Shown in pieces: positions 21,206 to 26,951 of a stretch of 26,951 nucleotides of DNA. Under the pieces are notes generated by a model, which saw only the letters and a program-made list of their open reading frames with translations, was not told the origin of the DNA and made no database searches. The DNA is from a virus: positions 1-26,951 of the IMG/VR virus record IMGVR_UViG_3300027857_000054. One strand, written 5' to 3'. Position 1 is the stretch's first letter, and the number at the start of each line of letters is the position of its first letter. The position numbers and the translations under genes were made by a program.

Positions 21206-21667
21206 TTAGGATGCCGCCTCTGTTGCGGGTTTCGCGGCAGTCTGCCATTCGTAAACGTTAGGGCTTCCACCCTTCCCCTTGTTGACGACTCTGAGTTCGC
21301 CTTTCTTCACTAGAACGTAAAGCGCATCTCGAATCGCCTTGATGGGATCGGCTGCGCCGCCAAACGGAAACGCGCGAAGGCGCTCACGCATCTTCTCGAC
21401 CGTAAAGCGCTGCATAGTTGATCTGGTAGCTCGAATCGCATCGCGCAGCCCGTTTGCGTTTGGTGGTCCGATGGACACGATTGTAGGATTCTTCCTCGGT
21501 GACTGTGGGCGCTCTGCGTCTGAAAGAGCGTGTTGGACGCGCTGCGCTCTTTCCGCGATCTGCAGCATCTCGCGAAGCAACTTGGCTCGCGCTTCGCAAG
21601 CCTTTATCTGTTCGCGAATTTCGGAGGGACTGAGAGTGATGTGGTCTGCTGCTTGAATAATAGGCAT
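21206..21667 (-). CDS. Transposon passenger protein with C-terminal winged-helix-like domain
   Basis: 153 aa from the ATG at 21667, with AGGGA about 8 nt upstream; a GTG at 21685 would remove the leader. Residues about 10-50 form a long helix (SPSEIREQIKACEARAKLLREMLQIAERAQRVQHALSDAE), then a linker. The C-terminal 60 residues ('GLRDAIRATRSTMQRFTVEKMRERLRAFPFGGAADPIKAIRDALYVLVKKGELRVVNKGKGGSPNVYEW') have the order helix-helix-helix-wing with a final 'GEL..V..G.GG.P..Y.W', as in winged-helix DNA-binding domains. It is transcribed from a good promoter at 21691-21719 and lies upstream of the tRNA on the same strand with no obvious terminator between. Function unknown; a regulatory protein is the simplest guess. 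Confidence 0.65.
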   Translation of the reverse strand: MPIIQAADHITLSPSEIREQIKACEARAKLLREMLQIAERAQRVQHALSDAERPQSPRKNPTIVSIGPPNANGLRDAIRATRSTMQRFTVEKMRERLRAFPFGGAADPIKAIRDALYVLVKKGELRVVNKGKGGSPNVYEWQTAAKPATEAAS

Positions 21668-21684
21668 TTGATTTTCCCTAGACA
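21667..21684. repeat. 18-bp leader repeat, copy 2 (copy 1 at 21074-21091)
   Basis: TTTGATTTTCCCTAGACA is identical at both places, in the same orientation, 593 bp apart. Copy 2 covers the predicted transcription start, the ribosome-binding site and the first base of the start codon of the 153-aa gene; copy 1 lies in the hairpin loop before the tRNA. Chance identity over 18 bp at this distance is very unlikely. Confidence 0.8.
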
Positions 21685-21690
21685 CGATTC

Positions 21691-21719
21691 AATGTAGCCG
21701 AAGTCGCCTAGGTCGTCAA
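21691..21719 (-). promoter_or_regulatory. Sigma70-type promoter of the passenger gene and possibly the tRNA
   Basis: On the minus strand TTGACG (21719-21714), 17 bp, then TACATT (21696-21691). Transcription would begin near 21684, exactly where the 18-nt repeated leader starts, 18 nt before the ATG at 21667. Confidence 0.65.
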
Positions 21720-21801
21720 GGGTGATCGCGTCGAGGTCGAGGTGACGGTCGTGGCGACCACTGACGATTTGGGGGATGCTCGCGGGTGGTAGACTGGCGC
21801 G

Positions 21802-21924
21802 GTGAAAGCCGACAAGGGACAATTCGATGAAGTGTTGCGTCGGATGCTAGGGCGCAGTCCGCAGAAAACCGCTGATATACATAAGCCCAAGAAAAAAGTG
21901 AAAGCTACTCGGAAGTCAGCCTAG
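21802..21924 (+). CDS. 40-aa transposon-associated basic protein
   Basis: GTG start at 21802; sequence begins VKADKGQFDEVLRRMLGR and continues with a Lys-rich tail (KPKKKVKATRKSA). An acidic-amphipathic helix followed by a basic tail is the same plan as the 41-aa protein of the first IS. The reading is in the only sensible frame of a 100-bp gap and its 3' end overlaps the 3' end of the transposase on the other strand by 20 bp. A TAGACT hexamer 7 bp before the GTG would make a leaderless message possible. Confidence 0.6.
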   Translation: MKADKGQFDEVLRRMLGRSPQKTADIHKPKKKVKATRKSA

Positions 21925-22832
21925 CGAAGGTCAACGGCTTAAATCCCGCCAAGCGGCGGACCGTCTCTAAGAATGCGCCGTCATCGGCACGCCGATTGAA
22001 GCGGTAACTGAATTCATTTAGATATCGCTGCAAGTGCTTTATCGAAACCGCATGGAATGATCCCGTCAAACCCCGTTTGAAGAGCGAGAATGCTGATTCT
22101 ACCGTGTTGGTGTGAACCTCGCCACGCACGTAAATTTTGTCTTTGTGCTTGATGGTTTCGTGCTTCGATCCGTGGATTCCCGCTCCCATCATGGCGCGAG
22201 GGTAAGCGTGCCATTCGTCCGTCACTATCATTTTGACACTGGGATCAATGTGTTTCTCGATCTGCTCAGAGAGATTATCGGATGAATTACTTTCGATCTG
22301 GATCAGGCGAAGTTCGCCGCCGCGCCTCACGAATGCCCATGACTACATCCTTCGATTTGAGCTTTCCTGTGTGGCCGCGTTGTTTTCCTCCCACATAGGT
22401 CTCATCCACTTCAACGACTCCGCCGAGTTTCGGTATTGCGCCTTCGGCCATTGCTTCGCGGATACGATGATTGAGATACCACGCGGTCTTGTAGCCGCCG
22501 ATTCCCAGGTCACGTTGTAATTGCTTCGCGCTGATCCCTTTTTTAGCATTCAGCACGAGGGCGATTGCTTGGAACCAAACTATCAGCGGCAGATGAGTGT
22601 CATGGAAAATCGTGCCAGACGTAGGCGTGAACTGATTGTGGCAGGATTTCTCCACACAGAGATAGAACCACTTCCGCCGATTCTTTGAGTCAGCCTTGCG
22701 ATCGACTCGCTTTACCTCCTTGCTGCCGCAGGCAGCGCAGCGCACGACTCCATCCGGCCAGCGCATCTTCCCGATATAGGCCAAGCACTGTTCGTCAGTC
22801 GCGAACTTCTCGTAGGCTTCTCGGATGTTCAT
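21905..22832 (-). pseudogene. IS1595-family transposase, frameshifted
   Basis: Two adjoining minus-strand frames together give one transposase of about 308 aa. The first (22832 to about 22332) has the zinc-binding site (CAACGSKE ... LCVEKSCHNQF), 'GISAKQLQRDLGIGGYKTAWYLNHRIREAM' and the first catalytic Asp (VVEVDETYVGGKQRGH). The second (from about 22330) has 'VTDEWHAYPR', 'YVRGEVHTNTVESAFSLFKRGLTGSFH' and the 'YLNEFSYRFNRR' motif. Removing one base, C at 22331 on the minus strand, restores 'GIVRRGGELRLIQIES', which fits the family at this place. So the frameshift is a single-base insertion or a sequencing error. As read, the enzyme is inactive unless ribosomes shift. Confidence 0.85.
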
Positions 22833-22856
22833 GAAGCCATCCTAGCCCACTATTTC

Positions 22857-22882
22857 ATTTGTGTCAAGTGAATAATCGTGGT
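22857..22882 (-). repeat. Right inverted repeat of the tRNA-carrying transposon
   Basis: Inverted partner of 20846-20871, 24 bp upstream of the transposase start codon. Followed by the duplicated target TAGTGA(CC). Confidence 0.85.
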
Positions 22883-23036
22883 AGTGACCTTCGTTTCGTC
22901 ACCAGGCGCGCATTGCTGGATATCGCCACGCTCTCTCCGCTAGATTGAAAGCTTACCGAAGTACACAGGGGCCGTCCGCGACAAAAACCACTGGCCACAA
23001 CCCAGGGCTCTTTTCCCCAGACGGTCCCGCTGAATC

Positions 23037-23558
23037 ATGACTGCTGCCGCTAAAACTCTCGCGCTTCCCGAAGTCGATCTCAACTCCTCACCCAACGCCG
23101 AGCAGATCGACGAGTACGCCGAGGAATACCACCGCCTCGACAAAGTTCTTGCCGCAGCGAAGATCGAATTTGAGAAGGTCAAAAAAGCTGAAGGCGCGGA
23201 ACTCAATAAGCTGCACGTCGCGCTGATCGAACTGGTGCGGGCCTTCGGCGGCAAGCACGCGGAGAAATCGAAAATTCTCCACGGCATCGCCTGGGAGCTG
23301 ATGGCGACCTTCGGCCAATCGCATGGGATCGACTCAACTGCGGTAGAACGCTTCCGCCTGGCGCTGAAGGACGCCGGCAAAACCAAGCTGCTGAAAAAAC
23401 TCTTCACCGAAGAAAAATCCTACCGTCTGGCGGATAACGCAGCCGAAGTTCTGAAGGCGGAAGGGAAGTTGCCCGACGATCTTGCCATGGCCGCGCTCGC
23501 CTGCTTCACCTTCACCCCATCCACTCCTCGACTCGAAGTTCGCCCCAAGAAGTGCTAG
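23037..23558 (+). CDS. Helical phage protein of unknown function
   Basis: 173 aa, first gene to the right of the transposon. Residues 20-50 form a charged coiled-coil-like helix (EQIDEYAEEYHRLDKVLAAAKIEFEKVKKAEGAELNKL). Residues 60-110 ('VALIELVRAFGGKHAEKSKILHGIAWELMATFGQSHGIDSTAVERFRLAL') and the rest are also helical. The composition is reminiscent of phage early proteins that modulate host nucleases, but I see no diagnostic motif. No strong Shine-Dalgarno is visible. Confidence 0.65.
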   Translation: MTAAAKTLALPEVDLNSSPNAEQIDEYAEEYHRLDKVLAAAKIEFEKVKKAEGAELNKLHVALIELVRAFGGKHAEKSKILHGIAWELMATFGQSHGIDSTAVERFRLALKDAGKTKLLKKLFTEEKSYRLADNAAEVLKAEGKLPDDLAMAALACFTFTPSTPRLEVRPKKC

Positions 23559-23570
23559 GATTCTGGCCAA

Positions 23571-23876
23571 ATGACCGCCGAAGTTAAATACTATCTCGAC
23601 CTGGACGATGTGCTAGCGGTCCGACTGGAATGTTCAGCCTGTCACATTAGCAGCTCTTTTCCGGTCGCGACACTGAGACGCACTCCTCACGAATGCCCAC
23701 ACTGTAAGGCCGATTGGGTTACCCCACAAACCTCGGAAGAAGAAGCCATCAGCCGACTACTCTCCAGTTTGCGAACTGCGGCAGAAGCCCTGAGAAACAG
23801 GCCGTTCAAACTGACTTTGGAAGTGAAGTGTGATGCACCCGCCCGAAATCCGCTGCCGCCGGCGAGTTCCCGTTGA
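23571..23876 (+). CDS. Zinc-ribbon protein, paralogue 1
   Basis: 101 aa. Residues 20-50 hold a C4 site (LECSACHISSSF ... HECPHCKADWV). The flanks, 'MTAEVKYYLDLDDVLAVRLEC' before and 'AISRLLSSLRTAAEALRNRPFKLTLEVKCD' after, align with the next gene (shared MT.E.K, L.D, EC, CP.C...W, final L.LE/LEFE). It is a small phage early protein; its function is not known. TGATG overlap links it to paralogue 2. Confidence 0.65.
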   Translation: MTAEVKYYLDLDDVLAVRLECSACHISSSFPVATLRRTPHECPHCKADWVTPQTSEEEAISRLLSSLRTAAEALRNRPFKLTLEVKCDAPARNPLPPASSR

Positions 23877-24190
23877 TGACCGTCGAACATAAATTGCTGG
23901 TCGGACTTGAAGACATCCAGGGGATCGTCTTTGAGTGTCGCAACCCGGAAGAGCGCTGTACCAGCCGTGTTCATGTCTCCCCTGATGCCGCCAAAATTCC
24001 GGCGCACTGCCCGAGTTGCGGGGTGGAATGGATCAGGCTCGATAGACTGGCCGAGATCAAAGTCAGTTCGTCCACCTGGGTAAATTTCGTGCAAGCCATT
24101 TCAACCCTTCGCGCCCGCGAACTCGCCTTGGACCTCGACAAGCCGAAGTTTCGCATCCTGCTCGAATTCGAAGATCCGCGCTCGCTGTAA
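23876..24190 (+). CDS. Zinc-ribbon protein, paralogue 2
   Basis: 104 aa from the ATG at 23876, which overlaps the preceding stop (TGATG). It is similar in plan to paralogue 1: 'MTVEHKLLVGLEDIQGIVFEC', then 'HCPSCGVEWIRL' with the second Cys pair intact, and 'FVQAISTLRARELALDLDKPKFRILLEFED'. The first pair is changed to C...C with six residues between (ECRNPEERC), so zinc binding may be altered. Both genes probably arose by tandem duplication. Confidence 0.62.
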   Translation: MTVEHKLLVGLEDIQGIVFECRNPEERCTSRVHVSPDAAKIPAHCPSCGVEWIRLDRLAEIKVSSSTWVNFVQAISTLRARELALDLDKPKFRILLEFEDPRSL

Positions 24191-24210
24191 TTCCTGCCTC
24201 GCGGTTTTTT
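24176..24210 (+). terminator. Possible terminator after the zinc-ribbon pair
   Basis: CCGCG (24176-24180) pairs with CGCGG (24200-24204), directly followed by six T. The stem is only 5 bp and starts inside the gene, so this is a weak candidate. A second T-rich run lies at about 24215-24227. Confidence 0.35.
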
Positions 24211-24321
24211 CCGTTTTTTTGTTTTTCCTGCCCTGCAGTGTCTCCGCTGTAAATCCTGTTTCGATCCCGTTCGGCTTTGGCAGTTGACTTGCGATTTTTC
24301 CTTAGCGGAGCAGGGGAGAGC

Positions 24322-24344
24322 GCGAGAGGGGGAACCCCTCTCGC
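24322..24344. terminator. Strong 10-bp hairpin in the early intergenic region
   Basis: GCGAGAGGGG (24322-24331) pairs perfectly with CCCCTCTCGC (24335-24344) around a GAA loop. Downstream on the plus strand is TACAAAAATTGCTTTT, not a clean T-run, so it may be a terminator or a structural element of the replication origin. The whole 24191-24621 stretch has no credible gene. Confidence 0.55.
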
Positions 24345-24446
24345 TACAAAAATTGCTTTTGACGTTTCAGGATCGCGCGAAGCGCCTCCGCAATATCTCT
24401 ATCCATGAGAAAGAACCTTAATAACCCTAAAACCTAAACCTTTTGG

Positions 24447-24526
24447 GTGACGACGTGTCGCGGCGACATATCGTCGCAGGTGACATATCGTCGCGGGCGA
24501 CAAGCTGTCACGGGTGACACTGGTCA
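24447..24526. repeat. Tandem 15-bp palindromes: iteron or operator array
   Basis: Four units of the form GYGAC-N5-GTCRC lie at 24447-24461, 24463-24477, 24480-24494 and 24497-24511, with a degenerate fifth at 24514-24526. Unit starts are 16, 17, 17 and 17 bp apart. The two inner units share the centre ATATC. Regular spacing, dyad symmetry and the place just upstream of the replication-type genes suggest an initiator or repressor binding array. Confidence 0.75.
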
Positions 24527-24621
24527 TACCGCTCGACGGGGAATCCGAATCGCCATCGTTTTCCACAGAAAGCTGTGGATTGCTGTTGACGGCGTAATGC
24601 GATTACTGTAGGTTGGGCGGC

Positions 24622-24912
24622 ATGGAAACGCGCATCTGTGCTGCCGACGACTGCAAAAAGGCCTTCACGCCCGAACTTGACTGGGAAAAATTCTGCTCCC
24701 GCAAGTGCGCGAATCGCGTCCGTGTGCGGCGTTATCGCGCGAGGCATCGTCTCGGAATGTCCGACCCGCCCCCGCCTCCGCCCGATCCCAAGGGCCCGCA
24801 ACGCGACGATCAATATGCGGAAGCAGGTATTCTGTTAACCGCCCGCCGCCGCCCCGCCGCTGCCGTTTCTGCCACTAATTCCGAGCCAAGGAGCCGCGCC
24901 CTTGCTGCGTAG
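24622..24912 (+). CDS. Treble-clef zinc-finger protein
   Basis: 96 aa from the ATG at 24622 (an upstream TTG at 24613 is less likely). Residues 4-42 'RICAADDCKKAFTPELDWEKFCSRKCANRVRVRRYRARHR' are a standard C-x5-C...C-x3-C finger with a basic helix, a type common in phage and plasmid proteins next to replication genes. The C-terminal half is Pro/Ala/Arg-rich and disordered. It follows the palindrome array and could bind DNA there; that is inference. Confidence 0.65.
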   Translation: METRICAADDCKKAFTPELDWEKFCSRKCANRVRVRRYRARHRLGMSDPPPPPPDPKGPQRDDQYAEAGILLTARRRPAAAVSATNSEPRSRALAA

Positions 24913-24941
24913 CCTCTTGACACGGCTGCTAAAAGCGCTGG

Positions 24942-26396
24942 ATGCCACTTTCTCTCATCCAGCCCTTCAGCCTGCGTGTGCTCTCCCACCTAACGGCGGC
25001 GTTATCTCAGGAATGCGATCCCTGGATACGCGACGACCTAAAGATCGCATGCCGGACGGTTCTATATGCCGCGCGCGGCGATGCCATCGAGTGCTCGCCC
25101 GACGTGCTGGCCTCTTACGAAGTTTTGGGGATACACCCCACAAAAGTTTGGCCCGCAATTCAGGCGCGGCGAAAGGCGCTTGGGTTGTGCGAGGAAACGG
25201 GCGCGCCGCCCGTGCCGAAGAAACCGGCGCAGTCAGTCAAGCTCTGGTATGACAAAAGCGCGAGAGCCGTAAACTCTCGCGCCGGTGGGACAGTTGATCT
25301 CCGCGATCAAACGAACAGTGTGCCTATGGCAGCACCGTCGATAGCCGCATTATTCCCCAACCCGGCGCAGCCGTCCAGTGCAAAAACGCGCGAGTTCACG
25401 CTCGATGAAATCAAGCGGATCGTGGGCTATTCGGGCGCTCCCGGCTCCATTTGCGCTCTGACAATTTCCGCCTTGCGCGCGCGTGGTGAATGGCCAAATC
25501 AGAACGGGCCTGCCACAACCGTGCTCTCGGTGGCCATCCTCGGGATGATGCTCGAAGGCGTCTGCTGCCGGAGAACAGTGCAGCGCCGCATCAAGCGCGC
25601 CGTACAACTCGGCTACTGGCGCCGCGTGCACGATGCGAACTCCTGGAGCAACTGCCCCAAGTGCGGCAAGAATCGCACTGCCGCAAAATGCGATGCGTGT
25701 CCCTATCGCGGGCGCAGCAAGGACGAAAGCGGCAAGTGGACCGGCGAATTCATGCGGGTGCCCGTCTACGAATTCGATGTACATAAGTTCCGCTCGGCGC
25801 AGCGCTGCCGCGAGATCCGACACTTCGAAGTTCGGAGCTACGCCGAACTCAAGGCCGCAAATCGTCCGAACGTGCGCGAATGGCCGACCGGCAAGCCGCC
25901 GGAGAACACTCCCCCACCGAAGGCCCCAGCTCCGGCACGCCCGCAAGAGCAACCGCAGCGCAAGACGGCAGAACACCAGAAGGTTCGAACCGTGGTCGAG
26001 ACGGAGATCTCCGGTCGCGCGACGCAACTAGCCCAGCGCGTCTATGAAGTCTGCGGTCTGGCGGACATCGGTGCGATCGCGCAGATCGCCATCTCGATTG
26101 TGGCGGAGGCGAAATTTCGCGGAGTAGAGCTTGAGGAAGCGGCGAAGCACATCGCCGACTGCGGTGTGCGCGATCAGAAAAACGGGATCACGTTGACGCG
26201 GTTCTACTTCCGCGATTCCAAGTGGAGGACCAGCCATGGCGGACGACAAACTTCAGCGGCGGCAGAGCGAGCTGAGCACAACAAGAGGTCTATCTTTAAC
26301 GGCCTCCTCCGAAACTATCGCGATCCAGGTCCACCTGACGGCGATGAACGCGAAGATGACCCTGGACGAAGAGGGCCTCCTGATGGCGGAGTTTGA
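24942..26396 (+). CDS. Replication-initiator-like protein with winged helix and zinc ribbon
   Basis: 484 aa. Residues about 145-230 carry a DNA-binding region: 'TLDEIKRIVGYSGAPGSICALTISALRARGEW', then 'ATTVLSVAILGMMLEGVCCRRTVQRRIKRAVQLGYWRRV', the typical last helix of a winged helix that reads out DNA. A zinc ribbon (CPKCGKNRTAAKCDACPY) follows at about residues 238-255. A Pro-rich linker and a helical domain (RATQLAQRVYEVCGLADIGAIAQIAISIVAEAKFRGVELEEAAKHIADC) come next. This order resembles lambda O-like initiators, and the next gene resembles a helicase loader. It probably binds the array at 24447-24526. There is no clear Shine-Dalgarno; the function is inferred from layout and context. 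Confidence 0.55.
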   Translation: MPLSLIQPFSLRVLSHLTAALSQECDPWIRDDLKIACRTVLYAARGDAIECSPDVLASYEVLGIHPTKVWPAIQARRKALGLCEETGAPPVPKKPAQSVKLWYDKSARAVNSRAGGTVDLRDQTNSVPMAAPSIAALFPNPAQPSSAKTREFTLDEIKRIVGYSGAPGSICALTISALRARGEWPNQNGPATTVLSVAILGMMLEGVCCRRTVQRRIKRAVQLGYWRRVHDANSWSNCPKCGKNRTAAKCDACPYRGRSKDESGKWTGEFMRVPVYEFDVHKFRSAQRCREIRHFEVRSYAELKAANRPNVREWPTGKPPENTPPPKAPAPARPQEQPQRKTAEHQKVRTVVETEISGRATQLAQRVYEVCGLADIGAIAQIAISIVAEAKFRGVELEEAAKHIADCGVRDQKNGITLTRFYFRDSKWRTSHGGRQTSAAAERAEHNKRSIFNGLLRNYRDPGPPDGDEREDDPGRRGPPDGGV

Positions 26397-26820
26397 TCGC
26401 GTTTTCTCGCGCGAGTCTCCGGATGCGATCCAATGGGCGTTTCAGATGTGGCGCGAGAAGTCTCCATTTTTTCCGGCCCTCTCCGAGATGATCGCGCTGG
26501 TAAAGGAGTTCAAGCGCGGCCAGCGTGAGCAGGCGGAGTTGAAGGCGCGGCTCGATGAAAAGTTTTTGCTCGAAGAGAGGCGGCGGCAAGGGCAGGTTCC
26601 CGATTTCCCTGAAGTGATCAAGGAATTGAAGGTGATCGCTGAGCGAGTCCAACCCGAATGGGCAGAACGAGAGAAGCGATTCAAGCAGCGGATCGAAAGA
26701 ATCTCACTGGCGGCCGCGACGCTCGATCTGACGCCGGAACAAATTCGAGAGCGCCGTGCCAGGGAACTGGCAGAAATGAAGCGCTATCGTGGCCACAGCG
26801 ACAACGAGTTTTCGGAGTAA
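26236..26820 (+). CDS. Helicase-loader-like (lambda P type) replication protein
   Basis: 194 aa; GGAGG lies 7 nt before ATG 26236, a strong start even though it gives a 161-bp out-of-frame overlap with the preceding gene. 'LLMAEFDRVFSRESPDAIQWAFQMWREKSPFFPALSEMIALVKEFK' (residues about 48-93) has the W-x-x-x-S-x-F-F-P-x-x-S-E-I pattern of phage replicative helicase loaders and DnaT-like proteins. The rest is a long charged helix. A shorter start at 26344 or 26356 would avoid most of the overlap but has no Shine-Dalgarno. Confidence 0.6.
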   Translation: MADDKLQRRQSELSTTRGLSLTASSETIAIQVHLTAMNAKMTLDEEGLLMAEFDRVFSRESPDAIQWAFQMWREKSPFFPALSEMIALVKEFKRGQREQAELKARLDEKFLLEERRRQGQVPDFPEVIKELKVIAERVQPEWAEREKRFKQRIERISLAAATLDLTPEQIRERRARELAEMKRYRGHSDNEFSE

Positions 26821-26830
26821 AAAGCAAAAC

Positions 26831-26853
26831 GGCGCGGAATGGCGTTCCGCGCC
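26831..26853. terminator. 9-bp hairpin after the replication genes
   Basis: GGCGCGGAA (26831-26839) pairs perfectly with TTCCGCGCC (26845-26853) around TGGCG. No T-run follows on the plus strand; A-rich sequence precedes it (AAAGCAAAAC), which reads as a G-rich start and weak T-run on the minus strand. It may be a transcription stop or processing site. Confidence 0.4.
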
Positions 26854-26904
26854 GCCGGTTCAGATGTTTTCACCCCAGACCGCCCAGAGTACGGAGGAAA
26901 ACGA

Positions 26905-26951
26905 ATGGCAACTACAGCAGCATCATACCGCAGCACGCAAGCTTCCCACCA
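26905..26951 (+). CDS. Unidentified gene, 3' truncated by the window
   Basis: ATG at 26905 with GGAGGAAAACGA immediately upstream, an excellent Shine-Dalgarno; the frame (MATTAASYRSTQASH) is open to the last base. Only about 15 residues are visible, too few to identify it. Confidence 0.6.
   Translation, partial: MATTAASYRSTQASH

Larger units (their letters stand above)
20847..22881 (-). mobile_element. IS1595-family transposon (about 2.0 kb) carrying a tRNA gene and passengers
   Basis: Both ends match in inverted orientation: ACCACGAGTATTCACTT at 20846-20862 continuing to 20871, against the reverse complement of 22857-22882; 24 of 26 bases agree. TAGTGACC occurs directly at 20841-20848 and 22882-22889; counted outside the repeats this is a 6-8 bp target duplication, so the exact edge is uncertain by two or three bases. 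Between the ends lie a class II tRNA, a 153-aa gene, a 40-aa gene and an IS1595 transposase with a frameshift. The size is larger than a simple IS of this family because of the cargo. Confidence 0.85.

Noticed and set aside
20925-21209. 94-aa plus-strand frame over the tRNA
   Set aside because: It runs through the tRNA complement (typical tRNA-antisense peptide) and has no start context.
21074-21684. The 18-bp direct repeats as phage attachment sites
   Set aside because: No integrase is present, and both copies lie inside one transposon at leader positions, so a duplicated regulatory leader is the better reading.
1-26951. CRISPR array or restriction/abortive-infection cluster
   Set aside because: No regularly spaced identical repeats with unique spacers and no nuclease, methylase or toxin motifs were found; the only tandem arrays are the short palindromes at 24447-24526 and 20757-20778.

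Overview
The window looks like the structural, lysis and early-replication part of a temperate siphophage (prophage or phage contig) with GC-rich DNA. The host is probably an acidobacterium. That is an inference from an 8/4 'allo-tRNA', a tRNA class known mainly from Acidobacteria and their mobile elements, and from the style of the tail proteins; no host marker gene is present.

Region 1-8150 (plus strand) is the head-tail joining and tail-tube module. It holds a phiE125 gp8-like connector (partial at its 5' end), a head-tail adaptor, a DUF3168-like tail terminator, two paralogous tail tube proteins, a tail assembly chaperone pair joined by a programmed -1 frameshift (CCCAAAC plus hairpin), and an HK97 gp10-like protein. 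Interleaved are three proteins with Sec-type signal peptides. Two of these carry domains that look like virion surface domains, and the second tube protein also has a long hydrophobic N-terminus.

Region 8237-16821 holds the tape measure protein (732 aa), a series of minor tail proteins, a DUF2163-like protein with an Ig-like extension, a DUF6950-like assembly protein and a lambda J-like tail tip. Small minus-strand 'moron' genes sit between these operon segments: an 88-aa protein, a BamE-like membrane protein, and a superinfection-immunity membrane protein fused to a zinc ribbon.

Region 17236-18768 is an intact IS1595-family insertion (21-bp terminal inverted repeats, near-perfect 8-bp target duplication) with three genes and a strong internal promoter. 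It lies directly upstream of the immunity gene. Region 19107-20735 is the lysis module: a DUF5675 protein, a 3TM GTA-type holin, a small single-TM protein, and an opposing zinc-finger gene with tandem palindromic operators.

Region 20847-22881 is a second IS1595-family element, about 2.0 kb long, defined by 26-bp inverted repeats (24/26 identical) and a 6-8 bp target duplication. Its transposase is frameshifted. Its cargo is a 153-aa winged-helix-like gene, a 40-aa basic protein and an 88-nt class II tRNA gene. That tRNA has an 8-bp acceptor stem, a 4-bp T stem, a long variable arm, G73, an encoded CCA and anticodon UAU. A transposon-borne, serine-type tRNA predicted to read AUA is the most striking feature of the window.

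Region 23037-26951 carries early genes: a helical protein, tandem zinc-ribbon paralogues, a 430-bp non-coding region with a 10-bp hairpin and four tandem 15-bp palindromes (iteron or operator array), a treble-clef protein, a replication-initiator-like protein, a helicase-loader-like protein overlapping it by 161 bp, and the start of another gene.
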